Source: an uncultured Eubacteriales bacterium (GTDB lineage Bacteria > Bacillota > Clostridia > Peptostreptococcales > Anaerovoracaceae). Taken from it: a DNA stretch of 5,413 bases. The position numbers were made by a program, and so were the translations under genes. This document shows positions 5,236-5,413 of this stretch, piece by piece; positions within the stretch are counted from its first letter, which is position 1; every line of letters starts with the position of its first letter. Location: assembly GCA_900542565.1 (NCBI GenBank), contig UQOC01000082.1, forward strand, positions 1 to 5,413, written 5' to 3'. Below the pieces are notes generated by a model that ran no database searches, was not told the origin of the DNA, and worked only from the letters and a program-made list of their open reading frames with translations.

Positions 5236-5262
5236 AAAAACCCCGACAAGATCGGGGTTTGC
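5236..5262 (-). terminator. Intrinsic terminator for a gene to the right
   Basis: AAACCCCGA (minus strand, 5260-5252) pairs with TCGGGGTTT (5246-5238) over a 5-nt loop. On the minus strand it runs into TTTTTGCTTTT (5240-5230); on the plus strand only TTT then GCTCGG follows. It therefore ends transcription coming leftward from a gene mostly or wholly outside the window and insulates the YitT unit. Confidence 0.85.
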
Positions 5263-5320
5263 TCGGACAACTTCTTTTTTGTTGCCCTCATATGGAAAAT
5301 GGCTCTAATTGTGATACAAA

Positions 5321-5369
5321 TGAACCCCCTTTGGGCGTCAGGGGGTTCACTTTGTGCAAAGGGGGTTCA
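5321..5369. repeat. Three-armed TGAACCCCC inverted repeat
   Basis: TGAACCCCCTTTG at 5321-5333 is the exact reverse complement of CAAAGGGGGTTCA at 5357-5369 (13 bp). Its first ten bases are also the exact reverse complement of AGGGGGTTCA at 5340-5349. One arm can thus pair with either of two partners, giving a tight hairpin with a 9-nt loop or a larger one with a 23-nt loop. It lies directly after a possible minus-strand stop codon. It could be a REP-like repeat or part of a 3' untranslated region. Confidence 0.7.
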
Positions 5370-5413
5370 GACCTGGCTTTGCTGCTTTTGCCTGCGGCCC
5401 AATATGCCTACCA
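5367..5413 (-). CDS. Possible C-terminal end of a gene running in from the right (partial)
   Basis: One minus-strand frame reads VGILGRRQKQQSQV and stops with TGA at 5369-5367, exactly at the start of the TGAACCCCC repeat. A short hydrophobic stretch followed by GRR and polar or basic residues resembles the tail of a membrane-anchored protein, but 14 residues cannot identify a family. Another minus-strand frame is also open from the window edge and ends within the repeat, so the frame choice is uncertain. The terminator at 5236-5262 supports the existence of some minus-strand gene to the right. Confidence 0.3.
   Translation of the reverse strand, partial: VGILGRRQKQQSQV

Larger units (their letters stand above)
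5012..5366. other. Intergenic region upstream of the YitT gene
   Basis: No convincing gene was found. It contains, from left to right, a 19-bp-spacer promoter with a spacer dyad, a 105-nt segment closed by a 12-bp stem, a second possible minus-strand promoter, a minus-strand terminator and a three-armed TGAACCCCC repeat. A plus-strand frame open from 5035 to 5229 has no ribosome binding site, runs through the dyad and both stem arms, and resembles no family I know. Confidence 0.65.

Noticed and set aside
5293..5413. Plus-strand frame from ATG 5293 open to the window end
   Set aside because: No ribosome binding site precedes it and most of the codons come from the TGAACCCCC repeat arms.

Overview
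The window looks like chromosomal DNA of a Bacillota bacterium, most likely a clostridial (Clostridia/Eubacteriales-type) species. The reasons are a class I SAM riboswitch (S-box) with a transcription terminator in front of metK, strong AGGAGG-type ribosome binding sites, near-consensus sigma-A promoters, a TTG start codon, U-tract terminators and a YitT-family membrane protein. I cannot fix the genus from sequence alone.

Layout: positions 1-503 hold no convincing gene but a dense run of A/T-rich inverted repeats, including a nested 15+16 bp hairpin, one part of which is probably the metK terminator. metK (S-adenosylmethionine synthetase) runs on the minus strand, 1688 down to 504. Its leader (about 1918-1689) carries a consensus promoter, the SAM-I aptamer, an antiterminator and an intrinsic terminator, all readable base by base. 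A divergent promoter with a perfect 9+9 bp palindrome at 1967-1992 serves a plus-strand gene (2032-3312) for a soluble acidic 426-residue protein that I do not recognise; its stop codon lies inside its own terminator hairpin.

Facing it on the minus strand are an alpha/beta hydrolase of the monoacylglycerol lipase/S33 type (4251-3328) and, upstream, a seven-helix-like YitT-family membrane protein (5011-4313). The hydrolase can be read through from the YitT gene but also has a good promoter placed across the YitT stop codon. The YitT gene has an unusual upstream region: a 19-bp-spacer promoter with an imperfect dyad in the spacer (MerR-type architecture), preceded by a 105-nt segment closed by a perfect 12-bp stem whose 3' strand could also base-pair with the YitT ribosome binding site.

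At the right end are a minus-strand terminator, a three-armed TGAACCCCC repeat able to form two mutually exclusive hairpins, and possibly the last codons of another minus-strand gene. How the genes work together: only metK has a clear pathway role (SAM supply, with SAM feedback). The hydrolase and YitT protein are a likely shared transcription unit of unknown joint purpose. The two most interesting unexplained items are the YitT leader and the 426-residue orphan protein with its palindromic promoter.
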